The notes: generated from the letters alone by a model not told the origin. Numbered from the stretch's first letter, positions 25,942 to 36,142 are shown. The stretch is 64,000 bases of DNA from an uncultured Lachnospiraceae bacterium (GCA_947644545.1 CANRZW010000008.1:1-64000); one strand, 5' to 3'. Numbers and translations: made by a program.

Positions 25942-27294
25942 ATGCCGGCTATATCAATTATTATGCCGCTTTACAATGCGGAGAGATATCTTGCAGAAGC
26001 ATTGCAGAGCGTAGTAAAGCAAACATACGGGAACTTTGAGTTGATCTGTATTGATGACTGTTCTACGGACGGGACAAGGAAGATCGTTGAAGCGTTTCGG
26101 CGCAAAGACGGACGAATCAGAATGCTGATCAATGAAGCGCATGCAGGGGCAGCGCCGTCCAGAAACAAAGGGCTAAGAGCGGCGGCGGGCGAATACATCC
26201 TGTTTCTGGACGGGGACGATATTTTCGAGGAAGAGCTGCTTGAAAAGGCGGCCGGAGCCATGGAGAAATATCAGACGGACCTTGTACTGTTCGAGTATTT
26301 ACATGTGCCGAGCGAGTCCGTTTATATAAAGAAAGTGATAGAGCGGCCGGAAAATTTTGAGGAGCGTTACTGTACCGTACCGTTCTCGATGGAGGATTTT
26401 GCGCCAAGAGAGTTTCCCTGGTGGGCGTCCTCGCCATGCAATAAAATGTTTCTCAGGCGTTTTCTTATCAGGGAGGGGCTGGAATTTCAGGATCTGCCGT
26501 CCAGCAATGACGTCTTTTTTGCACAGATGGCATTGTTTTGTGCGCGGAAAATGATCTGTTTAAATGACAGGCGTGTCATGGTTTATGCAAGGGATCATTC
26601 GCAGCCGCAGAGAATCTCGAATCGGAGAAATCTCATGTGCTGCTATGCCGCCCTGGAAAATCTATGTAAAAAATTGCGGGAAAGAGGGATGCTTGGCAAG
26701 TATGCGCCGTATTTGTATTACAGACTGCCGGCATATCTTATTCATATGCTGTCGTTGGAGAAGAACGAGGAGCGCAGGCGGAAATTATATCATTTCCTGC
26801 AGACGGAAGGTGTCTGCAGGTGTGTAGAATACGGCAAAGAGTATTACGGGCAGATTGATGCGTATGACAGATATCTGCTGGAAAGTTTTCAGGAGAATGC
26901 CTATGAAAGCAGATGGTTTGAAAACCAGTGCACCTATTTCCAATATTATCTGCAGCAAAACGGAGACGTGATCTGTGATTATATCAAAGTCGGGAGAGCG
27001 CAGAACCGGAAAATGATCTTATGGGGTGCAGGGGTTAACGGAGAGAGTTTGCTGGAATATCTGGAGGCGCATTCCCTGAAGCTGTTTGGGGTCGCGGATC
27101 AGGATCGGTCGAAACAGGGAACGATTGTCGGGGGATATGTGATAGCGGATCCTGCGGCCTTTATGCAGGAAGCGGATCATATTCTTGTGACCTCTATACA
27201 GTTATACCGGGAAGTGAGCCATGCGGTAAGAAATACGGGGGTTGTGGTAGTTGACCTTCTGGCAATGTTAACGGAGAGGAAGACGGATTCATGA
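25942..27294 (+). CDS. GT2 glycosyltransferase - Rossmann module (copy 2)
   Basis: The 450-residue paralogue of the preceding gene shares PAISIIMPLYNAERYLAEAL, YILFLDGDDIFEEELLEKA, LEFQDLPSSNDVFFAQMALF and a C-terminal Rossmann module (350-450: MILWGAGVNGESLLEYL, VADQDRSKQG). The start at 25942 has CAGGAGATCAAA upstream; a frame from 25876 would overlap copy 1. Two such enzymes side by side may add successive or alternative residues. The stop overlaps the next start (ATGA). Confidence 0.9.
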   Translation: MPAISIIMPLYNAERYLAEALQSVVKQTYGNFELICIDDCSTDGTRKIVEAFRRKDGRIRMLINEAHAGAAPSRNKGLRAAAGEYILFLDGDDIFEEELLEKAAGAMEKYQTDLVLFEYLHVPSESVYIKKVIERPENFEERYCTVPFSMEDFAPREFPWWASSPCNKMFLRRFLIREGLEFQDLPSSNDVFFAQMALFCARKMICLNDRRVMVYARDHSQPQRISNRRNLMCCYAALENLCKKLRERGMLGKYAPYLYYRLPAYLIHMLSLEKNEERRRKLYHFLQTEGVCRCVEYGKEYYGQIDAYDRYLLESFQENAYESRWFENQCTYFQYYLQQNGDVICDYIKVGRAQNRKMILWGAGVNGESLLEYLEAHSLKLFGVADQDRSKQGTIVGGYVIADPAAFMQEADHILVTSIQLYREVSHAVRNTGVVVVDLLAMLTERKTDS

Positions 27295-28451
27295 GGATCA
27301 TCGTTTCTTTGACATCTTATCCGCCAAGGATAAACAGTGTACATAAGGTGATCGAAAGTCTGTACCGGCAGACCGTACCGGCGGATGAGATCGTCCTGTA
27401 TTTAAGCCTGGATGAGTTCCCGGAAACAAAGAAGGATCTTCCGGAAACACTCAGAAGCCTGGACGGCCGGGGCGGTTTCCGGATTGCATGGGTGCCCGGG
27501 AATCTGAAATCCCACAAAAAATATTATTATGCGCTGCAGGAGTACAGAGACGCCGTGGTGATTACGATCGATGATGACAAGCGATATGCGGAAACCATGA
27601 TCGAAGACCTGCTCAGAAGCCATGAGCGGTTTCCGGATGCAGTATCAGCCAGGACAGCGCGGATTATGCTCAAAGGACCGGAGGGGATGGAGCCATATGG
27701 CAGATGGGAGAACGGAAAATACCTAGAGGAATATAGGGATGTGCCGCGGATGGACCTGTGCGCTATCGGCGTTGGGGGGATCTGCTATCCACCGTTTTCG
27801 GCGAAAGAAGAATGGTTTCGGGAAGAGATCATAAAGTGGAAGGCCGGGGAACATGACGATCTGTGGTTGAAATACAATGAAATAGTAAGTAATATTCCGG
27901 TTGTTTATACGAAACCTTCCGGGGAAGATATTACGATAGAAAACACGCAGATCTGCAGCCTGGCTGCCAATAATCTGTATGGAAGCGGGAATGATGAATG
28001 TATTCGCCGCCTGCTGGCGCTGTTAAGAGGGCAGGATGCAGGCTGTTATCAGAAATGGTTCCGCAGCCTGATGACATGGGAAGCCTATCTGACGGCAAAG
28101 AAGAAATATTATGCAGAGGCTTTCAGGCGTGTCTTCGATCAGGCCGGGAATATGCCGGTTTATTTCTATGGCGCCGGTATCATTGCCCACCGTTTGTCCA
28201 TGGTGCTGGCGGATCTGGGACTGTTGCAAAGAATTACGGCGGTCATAGTCTCAGATCAGGCAAAGAATCCTGCCAGCCTGCAGGGGTTGCCGGTCAGGGC
28301 GTTATCGGAATTGGAGGCGGACAGGCAATTTGCAGTGATTTTGGGTGTGAATGAAGCCCATAAGAAGGAAATCAGAAAACGACTGGCAGCGTATGCCTGT
28401 CAGGAAATGGAATTGGATATGAGGATCATTGCGCGTTATTATCAGTGCTGA
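27291..28451 (+). CDS. GT-A-like glycosyltransferase - Rossmann module
   Basis: The N-terminal about 230 residues belong to a GT-A-like family seen in glycan clusters: IIVSLTSYPPRINSVHKVI, SLYRQTVPADEIVLYLS and AVVITIDDDKRY, where DDD is the likely metal-binding motif; GVGGICYPP and AGEHDDLWLKY follow. The C-terminal Rossmann module (288-386) reads VYFYGAGIIAHRLSMVL and VIVSDQAKNPASLQG. Start codon overlaps the previous stop by 4 bases. Confidence 0.82.
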   Translation: MRIIVSLTSYPPRINSVHKVIESLYRQTVPADEIVLYLSLDEFPETKKDLPETLRSLDGRGGFRIAWVPGNLKSHKKYYYALQEYRDAVVITIDDDKRYAETMIEDLLRSHERFPDAVSARTARIMLKGPEGMEPYGRWENGKYLEEYRDVPRMDLCAIGVGGICYPPFSAKEEWFREEIIKWKAGEHDDLWLKYNEIVSNIPVVYTKPSGEDITIENTQICSLAANNLYGSGNDECIRRLLALLRGQDAGCYQKWFRSLMTWEAYLTAKKKYYAEAFRRVFDQAGNMPVYFYGAGIIAHRLSMVLADLGLLQRITAVIVSDQAKNPASLQGLPVRALSELEADRQFAVILGVNEAHKKEIRKRLAAYACQEMELDMRIIARYYQC

Positions 28452-28505
28452 TCCATGGCGTTCCGGGACAGACGCCTCATCATTTGGATACGGAGAAAAA
28501 CCTAT

Positions 28506-31500
28506 ATGGATATAATACAGGACGCGATCAGCCGCAACCGGCATATTTGTGCCTATAAGTTTGCCAAAGAACAGACTTGGGATACCTTTCGGCGGGAGGC
28601 TTCCGGGCGGGATGTCTATTTATACGGGCTGGGCAATGCGGCCGGCTATTTTGCAGAGAAATACAGTGAAACGGTGAGAATCTGCGGAGTGATCGACAAC
28701 TACGTGAATCTGCAGGGGTTTTGTATGGGGGATTATCTGCCGGAGGCGGTGGAGACGCCTTATGAGCGGATACCGATCTATGATGCCGGGCTGCTTAAGT
28801 CCTTGCCTGCGGAGAAAACGATTATTCTGATCTCCAATATCAACGCCTATGAAGAGATCGCAGAGCAGACGGCAGCCTTTGGCCTGGAATCCTTTGCACT
28901 GCTCCTTCTGGAGGCGGATCAGAGGCTCCATGTGAAGCCGGGGGATGACAAAGAGCGGGAGATGCCAAGGCCTCAGAGTCTGCCGCAGCGTAAAAGCGCA
29001 TATGCCAGGAAGTGCTGCAGCCTGCCTGTTGCGGAGAACAAGATCGTATTCATGATCGGAACGTATGGGGGACACGCGAGAGCGATCACGAGGGCGCTTG
29101 GCAGGAAAGGATTGGTCAGGGGAAAACGGGGCGGCAAAGAAGAAAGCGGGAAGTATGGCGGTCTTGATATCGTCTGGCTGGTGGAGGATCTGAGGATCGA
29201 ATTGCCGGCAGGCGTGCGGCCGGTGCTTATCAGCAACTGGAAGCGGTATCTTTATGAGATGGAGACGGCCCGGATCTGGGTTTTCGATATTCTTGTGCCG
29301 GAATATGTCCGTAAGCGGGAAGAGCAGATCTATATTCAGACCAAACACTGGCCGAGCATAACGTTAAAGAAATTCTATCTGGATGATCCCTCGACAACGG
29401 GAACAGAGGACGCAAGGGAACTTGTGAAACGTAATGGTAAGAGCGCGGATTATTTCTTCGTCGGCAGCGATTTTGATCTGCGGACATGTAAAAGCGGGTT
29501 CGCCTGCGACGGTGCGTTTGTCTTTACCGGGTCGCCGCGAACAGACGTTCTGTTTGACCGGGACAGCAGGAACAAAATTTATACGAAATATCATATAGCA
29601 GAAGAGACTCATACACTGTTGTATGCGCCGACCTTCCGTTATGATCAGGCACAGAGGAAAAAAACGGCAGTACAGGGATTGGACGTTAAGAGACTTCCGG
29701 ACCGGCTGGAGCAGCATTTCGGCGGAAAATGGAAGATCTTGTGCAGGGAACATCCCTCGCTTCGGAGCACAGGAATCAGGGAAGCCGACGATCGGGAGAA
29801 TACAAAGGATAATCGTCATACGGATAAGCGGGTAATCGATGTGAGCGGTCATGATGACAGCCAGGAGCTTGTCGCGGCCTGTGATCTGCTGCTCACCGAT
29901 TATTCAAGCATTCTGTTTGAAGCGGCATTTGTGGGGAAACCCGTATTTTTGTTTGCGCCTGACAGGAAACGGTATCTGACGGAAGAAAGAGAACTCTATC
30001 TGGATTATGAGACGCTGCCATTTCCGACCGCGGAGACAAATGAGGCGCTGGGCACGGTCATCGCAGAGTTTGATTACGATGAATATCAGCAGAAAGTTGC
30101 TCTTTTTACAAAGAGGTATGGCGTTCATGAGGATGGGCAGGCCGGCGAAAGGGCAGCGGCGTTTATGCACTCGCTTTTATCATACAGATCAAAGATAACG
30201 ATTGTTATTCCTGTCTACAACACGGCTGCCTGTCTGCCGCGCTGTTTGGAAAGCGTTATGAACCAGACGTATCGGAATATCGAGATTATTCTGGTGGATG
30301 ACGGCTCGACTGATGATTCCCTGCGGATCTGTGAGGAATATGCGAAGAGAGACGCAAGGATTGTTCTGATCAGCCAGGAGAACGGCGGAAATACTGCGGC
30401 GAGGAAAAGGGGACTGATGGCCGGTACGGGAGAATATGTGATGTTTGTGGATTCGGATGACTGGATCGGGCAGGATCTTGCCATGCTGCTGTACAGGCAG
30501 GCGGAGGAAAATGCCGCGGATCTGGTGATTTCCGATGTACATATGAGCCGCGTGGGCGGCAGGGAAGTGGAAAGAAACAACCTGATCGCCGCCGGGGTGT
30601 ACCGGCATCCGAAGGAGGCGGTAAAGAAACTGTTTTTCGATTATGAAGACTGTAGATACGGGATTCTTCCCTATCTCTTTGCCAAACTGTATCGGAGAGA
30701 TCTGGTGGTCCGCGCCATGGAGGAGATTGATGACAGGATCCGGTATGACGAGGACAGGGCCCTGGTGTGGACTTGCCTTATGCAGAACATAACGGCTGTT
30801 TTTACGCAGTGCAGGGAATACCATTACTGCCAGAGGGAGGAAGGGCTGGTCCGGGCCAGAGACGAGATGTATCTTGCGAAGATCAACTATTTCTATTGTT
30901 ATATGCGCCGGTTGTTTGCACAGGAAGACGAGATCTTAAGAAAGCAGTTGGAAAGATATGTGATCTGGAATGTGGAGATCGCATTCCGGTGGAAGCTGGG
31001 TATGTCAAAGGAGGCTTATCCAAAGGCTCTGCCAAACGGTCAGGGAAGGTTAAGGGCAGGCGTTTCCGGAAGAAAGGAGGCCGTAGACAACCCGATCAAA
31101 GTCTCGGTGATCATACCGTCCCTGAATGCGGAGCCTTATATCAGACAGTGTCTTGACAGCGTGAGGACACAGACACTGGCAGAGATCGAGATTCTCTGTG
31201 TGGACGCCGGCTCCACGGACAAAACGGCTGTTATTATACAGGAATATGCGGCGCTTGATAACCGGATCCGTTACAGGAAGTCGCTGCGGCAAAGCTACGG
31301 TTATCAGGTAAATCTGGGGATGGATGCGGCCAGAGGGGAGTACATAGGCATCGTTGAACCGGATGATTATGTTACGGAGGAAATGTTCGAGAAACTGTAC
31401 TGTGCCGCGCACGACAATGAACTGGATTATGTGAAATCCAATTTCTATCAGTTCCTGGATTACAGGGGGCGGCGGCATTACCGGAAGTGGGAGAGAAGCT

Positions 31501-32450
31501 ATTGGGGAAAGCCGGATGATGTGTTTCATAAGGTGATCCGCTTAAAAGAGACGCCGCAGGCGTTAGTCTATGGCGATCATGGCAATATCTGGTCGGGGAT
31601 TTACAGACGGGCATTTCTGGAGGAGCAAAAGATCAGATTCCATGAGACACCGGGCGCGTCCTATCAGGACACAGGCTTTGCCATCCTGTGTACGCTGGAG
31701 GCGGAGCGGGTCATGTTCCTGGATGACTGTCTTTACCGTTACAGACAGCACTGTGAGGGCGCCTCCGTCCGCTCGCAGGACAAGCACAGTCAGATTATTG
31801 CGGAGTATGCATGGATCTGGGAGCAGATGCAGTACAGAGGGTATACCGACGAGGTGTGCCGCAGCTTCTATATGGCGATGAAATTCCATTCCTATCTGTG
31901 GAATTATAACAGGCTGCAGAAGGAAGGCCGCAGCCGCTTTCTTGCCGGTCTGGCGCAGGATGAGATGCTGGAATTTCGGGAGGAGAGCATTGGATTTCGG
32001 ATTCCCGAGAAAGAAAGAATGCTGCGTCTGTGGCAGGGGGATTGGGGCGAAGTGGAGGCCTGCAATGCGGCGCAGGAAAAGAGAAGGCGCAATACGGCGG
32101 AGCTGCTTAGCCTGTTGGAGAAGGCCGCACAGATCGTGGTCGTCTGTGCGGGAGAATGGGGCAGATCCCTGTTGAAGCTGTATGGGAAACTGGGCGCGGA
32201 GAACATCTGCGCGGTCTGTGATAATGCACCCGCCATCCAGGGCAGATCTGTGGAGGGTCTGGAGGTCGTGAGCGTGGAGAGGGCGGTCAGGGAACATCCG
32301 GACGCCTGGTTTGTGATCGCCGGGAAATACCATGGGGAGGAACTGCTGGAACAGTTAAGAAGCCTGGGAATTGATGCGGCAAGGATCTACAGATGCAGGG
32401 AAGAAGCCTATACGGGTGACAACCTGCTGAAATTTCTACTGGCCCGGTAG
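28506..32450 (+). CDS. Five-domain glycan polymer synthase (Rossmann - CDP-glycerol transferase - GT2 - GT2 - Rossmann)
   Basis: A 1314-residue protein. Order: Rossmann module (36-135, VYLYGLGNAAGYFAEKY); CDP-glycerol transferase-like domain (about 180-550: HTLLYAPTFRYDQ, KILCREHPSL, ACDLLLTDYSSILFEAAF); first GT2 (560-840: KITIVIPVYNTAACLPRCL, VMFVDSDDWIGQDLA); second GT2 (864-1190: VSVIIPSLNAEPYIRQCL, GIVEPDDYVTEEMFEKL); second Rossmann module (1209-1314: IVVVCAGEWGRSLLKLYG, AVCDNAPAIQGR). Three transferase activities could build a repeat of two sugars plus a polyol phosphate. GGAGAAAAACC ahead of 28506 favours that ATG over 28455, which lacks a ribosome binding site. All GT motifs look intact. 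Confidence 0.88.
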   Translation: MDIIQDAISRNRHICAYKFAKEQTWDTFRREASGRDVYLYGLGNAAGYFAEKYSETVRICGVIDNYVNLQGFCMGDYLPEAVETPYERIPIYDAGLLKSLPAEKTIILISNINAYEEIAEQTAAFGLESFALLLLEADQRLHVKPGDDKEREMPRPQSLPQRKSAYARKCCSLPVAENKIVFMIGTYGGHARAITRALGRKGLVRGKRGGKEESGKYGGLDIVWLVEDLRIELPAGVRPVLISNWKRYLYEMETARIWVFDILVPEYVRKREEQIYIQTKHWPSITLKKFYLDDPSTTGTEDARELVKRNGKSADYFFVGSDFDLRTCKSGFACDGAFVFTGSPRTDVLFDRDSRNKIYTKYHIAEETHTLLYAPTFRYDQAQRKKTAVQGLDVKRLPDRLEQHFGGKWKILCREHPSLRSTGIREADDRENTKDNRHTDKRVIDVSGHDDSQELVAACDLLLTDYSSILFEAAFVGKPVFLFAPDRKRYLTEERELYLDYETLPFPTAETNEALGTVIAEFDYDEYQQKVALFTKRYGVHEDGQAGERAAAFMHSLLSYRSKITIVIPVYNTAACLPRCLESVMNQTYRNIEIILVDDGSTDDSLRICEEYAKRDARIVLISQENGGNTAARKRGLMAGTGEYVMFVDSDDWIGQDLAMLLYRQAEENAADLVISDVHMSRVGGREVERNNLIAAGVYRHPKEAVKKLFFDYEDCRYGILPYLFAKLYRRDLVVRAMEEIDDRIRYDEDRALVWTCLMQNITAVFTQCREYHYCQREEGLVRARDEMYLAKINYFYCYMRRLFAQEDEILRKQLERYVIWNVEIAFRWKLGMSKEAYPKALPNGQGRLRAGVSGRKEAVDNPIKVSVIIPSLNAEPYIRQCLDSVRTQTLAEIEILCVDAGSTDKTAVIIQEYAALDNRIRYRKSLRQSYGYQVNLGMDAARGEYIGIVEPDDYVTEEMFEKLYCAAHDNELDYVKSNFYQFLDYRGRRHYRKWERSYWGKPDDVFHKVIRLKETPQALVYGDHGNIWSGIYRRAFLEEQKIRFHETPGASYQDTGFAILCTLEAERVMFLDDCLYRYRQHCEGASVRSQDKHSQIIAEYAWIWEQMQYRGYTDEVCRSFYMAMKFHSYLWNYNRLQKEGRSRFLAGLAQDEMLEFREESIGFRIPEKERMLRLWQGDWGEVEACNAAQEKRRRNTAELLSLLEKAAQIVVVCAGEWGRSLLKLYGKLGAENICAVCDNAPAIQGRSVEGLEVVSVERAVREHPDAWFVIAGKYHGEELLEQLRSLGIDAARIYRCREEAYTGDNLLKFLLAR

Positions 32451-32493
32451 ACACAGCGGCCGGGAAACAGAAGCAACAGAAAGGAGACAGGCA

Positions 32494-33627
32494 GTGAGAT
32501 CGGCAATGAAAACGGACAGCGATAAGCGGCAATGGGTCTACGAAAGTCTGTGTGATGACACATCGAAATCTATCTTTGAGAACAGAAGGAAATACGCGGA
32601 GAGCGGAGAATGGCGTTATATCGAAAATATCGTCGCTGCCATACCGGAATATGCATCCAACGTCTACTATGGAGGGAAGGAAAAAGTACTGTACGAGAAG
32701 CTGAGAGAGTACCGTAAGAAGATCGTGCTTTTCGGGTATGGCTACAGAGCGCGGAAGATTCTTTGCGGTTTGCATGCAGAAGCTGTCGAGGTTGCTTATG
32801 TCGTTGACTCCGATGTCAGGAAGCAGGGCGCTCTGGCGGGGAAGATACCGATCGTTTCCTTAAGTGAGATTATGGCGCGTGAACATGTCGATGACCTTGT
32901 GTTTCTGATCACTTCGGCCTGGCATGTCGAAGAGATACGGTCACAACTGCAAAGAGCAGGCTGTAAGTACATAGAGAACGCAAACGAGTATACGAAGTGT
33001 TTCCGGCAGGACCAGTATTTTGACCGCGGCGGATTTCTGGAGTTTGCAGAGCAGGAGATCTTTGTGGACGGGGGATGCTTTGATCTGGAAACGACGCGGA
33101 TCTTCAGAAAGCTGTTGGAAGAGGAAGGGAAGACGTGCAGCAAGGTGTACGCATTTGAGCCGGATCGGAACAACTATTTGACCTGCAGAGAGAAGATAGA
33201 TCATTGCGGGTGGCAGAATATCAGCCTGGTCAATGCCGGATTATGGCGTGAAGATACCTGGGTAAAACTGGAGAATGCGGGAACGGCAGGCGCGCATCTT
33301 GTGGAAGCGGGGGAAGACGAGAAACATTGTGTGCGCGCTGTTTCCCTGGATACGGTTGTGGATGGGAAAGACAAGATCTCCCTGATCAAGCTGGATATCG
33401 AAGGCGCCGAACTGGAGGCCCTGCAGGGGGCAGAGAGGATTATCCGCAGAGACAGGCCGAAACTCGCGATATGTATTTATCATAAGAAGGAAGATTACTG
33501 GCAGATACCGTACTATCTGAAAAGTCTGGTGCCGGAATACCGGTTCTATATCCGGCATTACAGTAATTATTCTGCGGAAACGGTATTGTATGCCGTTGTT
33601 AATGAAAGGGAAAGAAATCAGGAATAG
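32494..33627 (+). CDS. Rossmann module - FkbM family methyltransferase
   Basis: The 377-residue protein starts at GTG 32494, seven bases after AAAGGAG. Residues 70-170 are the Rossmann module (IVLFGYGYRARKILCGL, YVVDSDVRKQGA, IPIVSLSEI). Residues 186-365 are FkbM-type SAM methyltransferase: EIFVDGGCFDLETTRIF (motif I), KVYAFEPDRNNY, and SLIKLDIEGAELEALQG, the FkbM signature. FkbM proteins O-methylate sugars or polyketides. It is likely a glycan-modifying enzyme. Confidence 0.9.
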   Translation: MRSAMKTDSDKRQWVYESLCDDTSKSIFENRRKYAESGEWRYIENIVAAIPEYASNVYYGGKEKVLYEKLREYRKKIVLFGYGYRARKILCGLHAEAVEVAYVVDSDVRKQGALAGKIPIVSLSEIMAREHVDDLVFLITSAWHVEEIRSQLQRAGCKYIENANEYTKCFRQDQYFDRGGFLEFAEQEIFVDGGCFDLETTRIFRKLLEEEGKTCSKVYAFEPDRNNYLTCREKIDHCGWQNISLVNAGLWREDTWVKLENAGTAGAHLVEAGEDEKHCVRAVSLDTVVDGKDKISLIKLDIEGAELEALQGAERIIRRDRPKLAICIYHKKEDYWQIPYYLKSLVPEYRFYIRHYSNYSAETVLYAVVNERERNQE

Positions 33628-33701
33628 AACTACAAACAAATATAAACATAAATACAGACAGAAGTACAGATCACAACTTTAAGGAAAGTAAGGGAAGAAC
33701 A

Positions 33702-36065
33702 TTGCACAGAGCAGAGGAAGATAAAATAACCCCGCAGGAACTGATCGCGGAACTGCCAAAAGGGCTGATCAAGTGGTATCCGTTTAAGGCGGATCAGTGT
33801 GCGCTTTATATCACCGGGAATACGGAACTTGACCGGGCGGTGGAAGAAGCCCTGCGGGAGAGCGGCATGACGGTAGATTGTGCAGACGTGACAGGACTGC
33901 GGGAAAGCCCGAAAGGGAAGCGGTACGACTACATAGTCATTACTATGGCGTTAGAGCAGACAGGAGACATGGAGGAGGCGGTCGGCATTCTGAAAACGGC
34001 GCGGCAGCTTCTGCAGGCAGACGGCAGACTGCTCCTGGGGCTGAATAACCGCCTCGGAATCCGCTATTTTTGCGGAGACAAAGATCCTTATACCGGGCGG
34101 AATTTTGATGGGATAGAAGACTATGTGCGGGCGGATGTGTCTGTTTTTGACCGCAGGAACGGGCGCTGTTACGCGAAGGCACAGATAATACAGATGCTGC
34201 ATGAGGCAGGATTTGTCCATCATAGGTTCTATTCGGTATTTCCGGCGCTGGAGAGGCCGCAGATTCTGTTTGCGGAGGATTTTACACCGGGAGAACAGCT
34301 GGATATCCGGATTTTTCCGCAGTATTTCTGTGCGGATACGGTATTTCTGGAAGAAGAGATGTTATACGATACGCTGCTGCGCAATGGGATGTTCCATCCC
34401 ATGGCCAACGCCTTCTTCATTGAGTGCGCGCTTGACGGGGAGGTATCCGGCAGGAAACAGATCACGATCTCCATGGACAGGGGCAGGACAAACGCCATGT
34501 TTACGATCCTGCGCGGAGACGGCCTGGTGGAGAAAAGGCCGGTCTATGCGGAAGGAAAATGGAAGCTGAGGGCGCTGATGGAGAATACGGCCGATCTGGA
34601 ATGCCATGGGGTAAGGATGCTGCCCCTGGAATTGAAAAAGGATGCGTGTATCATGCCTTATGTGGAGAAACAGTCGGCGCTTGCATATCTGCGAGAGCTG
34701 GCGCTTCGGGATCAGGAACGGTTCCTGCAGGAGCTGGACCGGTTCTGGGAGATTATCCTGCATTCCTCCGAGCATGTTCCCTATGAGGAGATCGACTGGG
34801 AGAATTATGCGCCGGGCTGGGATGAGCGGGCGGCGGATGACCCGTTGAAGGACCAGTGGAAGAAGCTTGCTTTCGGGACGAAAGAGGAACGCGACAGCAT
34901 CGGCGTAATCTTGAAAAGGGGCTATATAGACTTGATTCCGCTAAATTCCTTTTATGACAAAGAAGGCTATAGTTTCTATGACCAGGAGATGTATGTGGAA
35001 AATCTTCCGGCGAAAACGATCCTGCACAGGACGCTGACAGCCATCTATCTGGGGAACCTGAATCTGTACCGCATTCTTCCTGAAAAACAACTGCGGGAAC
35101 GTTACGGACTGAATGAATGCAAACAGCTGTTTGGCAAATTTTCCGGTCAGTTTTTAAACAAGCTCAGAAATGACCGTATTCTGCGGGACTATCACAAGAC
35201 GGTACGGAAGGATGCGGGTCGGATTCATTCCAACCGCCAGCGGATGAATTATTCGGCACAGGAGTATGACCGTATCTTCCGGGATCTCTTTTCCGGGACC
35301 GATAACCGCCGGCTCTATCTGTTTGGAACGGGAGAATATGGCCGGTTGTTCCTGTCACAGTTTGGTAAGGACTGTGACATTGCCGGTTTTCTCGATAACG
35401 ATCCGGCGAAATGGGATACAAAGCTGCAGGGCATACCGGTCTGCCCGCCGGCGAAATTGGAGGCTTTAGAGCCGGGAACTTATAAAGTGATCATCTGCAT
35501 CAAAAATTACAGGACCGTTATGGAGCAGCTGACGAAAATGGGAATCACCAATTACAGCGTATATGATGCCGGCCTGTCGTATAGCAGGCCCGTAACGGTG
35601 CGTCCGGACAACGGGGCGACCGGACAGGATGCCAGGAAGAAATATCATGTGGGATATGTGGCGGGTGTCTTTGACCTCTTCCACATCGGACATCTGAATC
35701 TGCTGCGGCGGGCCAAAGAGCAGTGTGATCATCTGATTGTGGGCGTGGTGACGGATGAAGGGGTAGTAAGGCATAAGCATACGGTCTGTGTTGTTCCCTT
35801 TCAGGAACGGATCGAGATCGTGCGCGCCTGCCGATATGTGGACGAAGCGGTGGAAATACCGCCGGATCAGTATGATACGGATGAAGCATACAGAAGATAT
35901 CGGTTCGACGCACAGTTTTCCGGAAGCGATTACGACGGCAGCCCAGGGTGGGCGGCGAAGAAGGATTTCCTTCGCCGACAGGGATCGGATCTGGTGTTTT
36001 TCCCCTACACAGCGTCCACCAGCTCCACAAAACTTAAGGAGTTGATCAACAGAAGGCTGCGGTAG
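33702..36065 (+). CDS. Methyltransferase-like - kinase-like - Rossmann - cytidylyltransferase fusion
   Basis: A 787-residue protein starting at TTG 33702 behind AGGGAAGAAC. Residues 1-about 200 have a degenerate SAM-methyltransferase fold (DYIVITMALEQTGDMEEAV, LLQADGRLLLGLNNRLG). Residues about 250-480 look like a small-molecule kinase: Asp410 and Asn415 in YIDLIPLNSFY and Asp427 in YSFYDQEM are spaced like the catalytic and metal-binding residues of aminoglycoside-kinase-like folds. A Rossmann module follows (535-640: LYLFGTGEYGRLFLSQF, GFLDNDPAKWD). Residues 648-787 are a cytidylyltransferase (GVFDLFHIGHLNLL with HIGH; TASTSSTKL near the end). The methyltransferase-kinase order recalls WbdD, the O-antigen chain terminator. 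The kinase call is inference. Confidence 0.75.
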   Translation: MHRAEEDKITPQELIAELPKGLIKWYPFKADQCALYITGNTELDRAVEEALRESGMTVDCADVTGLRESPKGKRYDYIVITMALEQTGDMEEAVGILKTARQLLQADGRLLLGLNNRLGIRYFCGDKDPYTGRNFDGIEDYVRADVSVFDRRNGRCYAKAQIIQMLHEAGFVHHRFYSVFPALERPQILFAEDFTPGEQLDIRIFPQYFCADTVFLEEEMLYDTLLRNGMFHPMANAFFIECALDGEVSGRKQITISMDRGRTNAMFTILRGDGLVEKRPVYAEGKWKLRALMENTADLECHGVRMLPLELKKDACIMPYVEKQSALAYLRELALRDQERFLQELDRFWEIILHSSEHVPYEEIDWENYAPGWDERAADDPLKDQWKKLAFGTKEERDSIGVILKRGYIDLIPLNSFYDKEGYSFYDQEMYVENLPAKTILHRTLTAIYLGNLNLYRILPEKQLRERYGLNECKQLFGKFSGQFLNKLRNDRILRDYHKTVRKDAGRIHSNRQRMNYSAQEYDRIFRDLFSGTDNRRLYLFGTGEYGRLFLSQFGKDCDIAGFLDNDPAKWDTKLQGIPVCPPAKLEALEPGTYKVIICIKNYRTVMEQLTKMGITNYSVYDAGLSYSRPVTVRPDNGATGQDARKKYHVGYVAGVFDLFHIGHLNLLRRAKEQCDHLIVGVVTDEGVVRHKHTVCVVPFQERIEIVRACRYVDEAVEIPPDQYDTDEAYRRYRFDAQFSGSDYDGSPGWAAKKDFLRRQGSDLVFFPYTASTSSTKLKELINRRLR

Positions 36066-36142
36066 CCGTCACCGGCGCCTGTTTCCGAAGGGAAGAGGAG
36101 GAGTGCGCGTGCACAGGCATGTGGGACGAAAGGAGTAGCAGG

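Noticed and set aside
28620-29348. 242-codon frame on the minus strand
   Set aside because: Antisense to the five-domain transferase; His/Pro/Arg-rich shadow.
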